Origin: Nocardioides sp. GY 10127
GTDB lineage: Bacteria > Actinomycetota > Actinomycetes > Propionibacteriales > Nocardioidaceae
DNA length: 64,000 bases
Assembly: GCF_004919085.1 (NCBI RefSeq)
Contig: NZ_STGL01000003.1
Coordinates: 620,001-684,000, forward strand
Direction of reading: 5' to 3'
Below are positions 62,987-64,000 of this stretch, in pieces. A program made the translations under genes and the position numbers. Position 1 is the first letter of the stretch. Every line of letters begins with the position of its first letter. Below the pieces are notes generated by a model. It did not search any database. It was not told the DNA's origin and worked only from the letters and a program-made list of their open reading frames with translations.

Positions 62987-64000
62987 TCGGTCGGCTCCCA
63001 GGTGATGCGCAGGCGTCCGTCGCCGAGGGCGGCACGGATCTCGTCGAGCACCCGCTCCACGCTGTCGGCGTCGACCTCGCGCACCTGTGCCCCCGGCCGA
63101 GGCGGGACAGGCGGGGTGACGGGCGGGCTGACAGGCGGGCCAGGAGGGGTGACCGGCGGCGGCGGTGCCGTGGTCAGCAGCCGCACCGCCTCCCGGTCGA
63201 GCGCCGCGAGACCGGTGACGACGGAGGCGGCCAGCTCGTCGTGGGCGAGGAGGTCGCGCGCGCGGCCGAGGACGTCGCGGGCACGGTCGGCACGCTCGTC
63301 GGTGATGGCCCCGAGGCTGACGAACACGTGCCACTGGGCCTGCTCGAGCACCCGGGTCACGGCGCCGGCCTGCTCCATCGAGCGACGCGCGGCGGCGGCC
63401 GACGACGTCCAGGCAGCGGCGGCGAGCACGGTGGGCACGTCGGCGTCGGACGCCTCGCCGAGCCGCGCGAGCAGCGTGCCGACCTCGTCGGCGGTGACCA
63501 GCCGCGGCCACGGGTCCGGGCGGGCGCCGAGCGCCGCCTCGTGCTCGAGCAGGGCGCGGTGGAGCGCGCTCACGGCGGCCTGGTGCTGCGTGACCGCCGC
63601 CCGGGCGCCGGCCACGAGACGCGCGACGTTCTCCGAGGTCTGGAGGTCGGTGACGGACAGGCCGAGCACCTCGCGGCCGGCACGGGCCGCGGCGGACCAC
63701 ACGTCGTCGGGCAGCCGGACGGGGCGCCGCAGCTCGTGGGCCGCACTGACCTGGTCGACGTCCGGCGCGGCGACGGGCACCCCGTCGCGGTACCAGGCCA
63801 GGTCGGCCAGCAAGGCGTGCACGTGCACCACCAGGCCCGCGAGGGCCCGGTCGAGCCCGCGGGCCTCGGGCTCGTCGAGCCAGGCCAGGAGTCGTGCCAC
63901 GGGCAGGGCGTCGCCGAGCCCCTCGCGGGCCGCCGCCTGGTCGAAGCGGCGGGCCCACGGGAAGGTGGTCGTGTCGAGCAGGAGGTGGTTCTCGTGCACC
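62983..64000 (-). CDS. pglY: BREX-2 PglY, C-terminal part (runs off the window)
   Basis: 339 codons are visible, open to the right edge; no true start is seen. Sequence: helical domains (VARLLAWLDEPEARGLDRALAG, VTDLQTSENVARLVAGARAAV, VLEQAQWHVFVSLGAI), a Pro-rich linker (PPPPVTPPGPPVSPPVTPP) and a final alpha/beta segment (VERVLDEIRAALGDGRLRITWEPTE). The ATPase core of PglY would be upstream, outside the window. Identification rests mainly on the position immediately before pglZ with a 4-bp overlap, the standard BREX-2 order, and on the helical/Pro-linker layout; another BREX subunit is possible. Confidence 0.7.
   Translation of the reverse strand, partial: VHENHLLLDTTTFPWARRFDQAAAREGLGDALPVARLLAWLDEPEARGLDRALAGLVVHVHALLADLAWYRDGVPVAAPDVDQVSAAHELRRPVRLPDDVWSAAARAGREVLGLSVTDLQTSENVARLVAGARAAVTQHQAAVSALHRALLEHEAALGARPDPWPRLVTADEVGTLLARLGEASDADVPTVLAAAAWTSSAAAARRSMEQAGAVTRVLEQAQWHVFVSLGAITDERADRARDVLGRARDLLAHDELAASVVTGLAALDREAVRLLTTAPPPPVTPPGPPVSPPVTPPVPPRPGAQVREVDADSVERVLDEIRAALGDGRLRITWEPTE

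Overview
The window is high-GC DNA (third codon positions almost all G or C) from an actinobacterium. The divergent glgC/glgM pair, BREX type 2 (Pgl) genes, an App1/DUF2183 phosphatase and a DUF1800/DUF1501 pair all fit Actinomycetota; I would guess Micrococcales (Cellulomonas-like), but no rRNA or other marker settles this. I saw no tRNA, rRNA, CRISPR array, transposase or integrase.

Layout, 1-18 kb: the 3' end of a mug uracil-DNA glycosylase gene; divergent glgC and glgM/glgA (glycogen/alpha-glucan synthesis); a DUF1800 + Tat-exported DUF1501 pair; an SprT-like metalloprotease preceded by a small membrane protein; a permuted NlpC/P60-like hydrolase; and a winged-helix protein. Then comes a tightly overlapping minus-strand operon (18293 to 7880): two glycosyltransferases (GT2, GT4), a CsaB-like protein, a 1034-aa fusion of a MOP-type flippase with a PMT/ArnT-type glycosyltransferase, a cellulose-synthase-like GT2, a condensation-fold acyltransferase and finally an RlmC-type rRNA methyltransferase. 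The first six look like an exopolysaccharide or glycolipid assembly line: precursor glycosylation, transfer across the membrane, polymerisation, acylation.

Layout, 18-32.6 kb: a long gene-free leader, an App1-type phosphatase, a FUSC-family membrane protein, and a sugar catabolic operon (31225 to 23130): LacI regulator, binding lipoprotein, two ABC permeases, secreted GH144-like hydrolase and intracellular GH39. It has a recognisable promoter, a palindromic operator and a terminator. Two copies of a composite hairpin repeat lie in the same orientation on either side of this operon. A DUF4234 membrane protein follows.

Layout, 32.6-64 kb: a defence-rich island. It holds a TY-Chap protein, a small unknown, two convergent NERD-nuclease/UvrD-type helicases, a DUF4230 protein, an unknown helical protein, a DraG ADP-ribosylglycohydrolase fused to a Cys-phosphatase with a partner ARPP-1 protein, a four-gene operon resembling Druantia type III (DruH-like, DruE-like helicase with DUF1998) with a PD-(D/E)XK-like protein and an HTH protein added, a divergent 1979-aa transglutaminase-like/DUF4011/SF1-helicase/DUF3320 protein, an unknown 310-aa protein, and pglZ plus the 3' part of pglY of a BREX-2 system running off the right edge. 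The most promising undescribed material is the DruHE-like operon with its two extra genes and its divergent giant helicase, followed by the ADP-ribose-linked pair.
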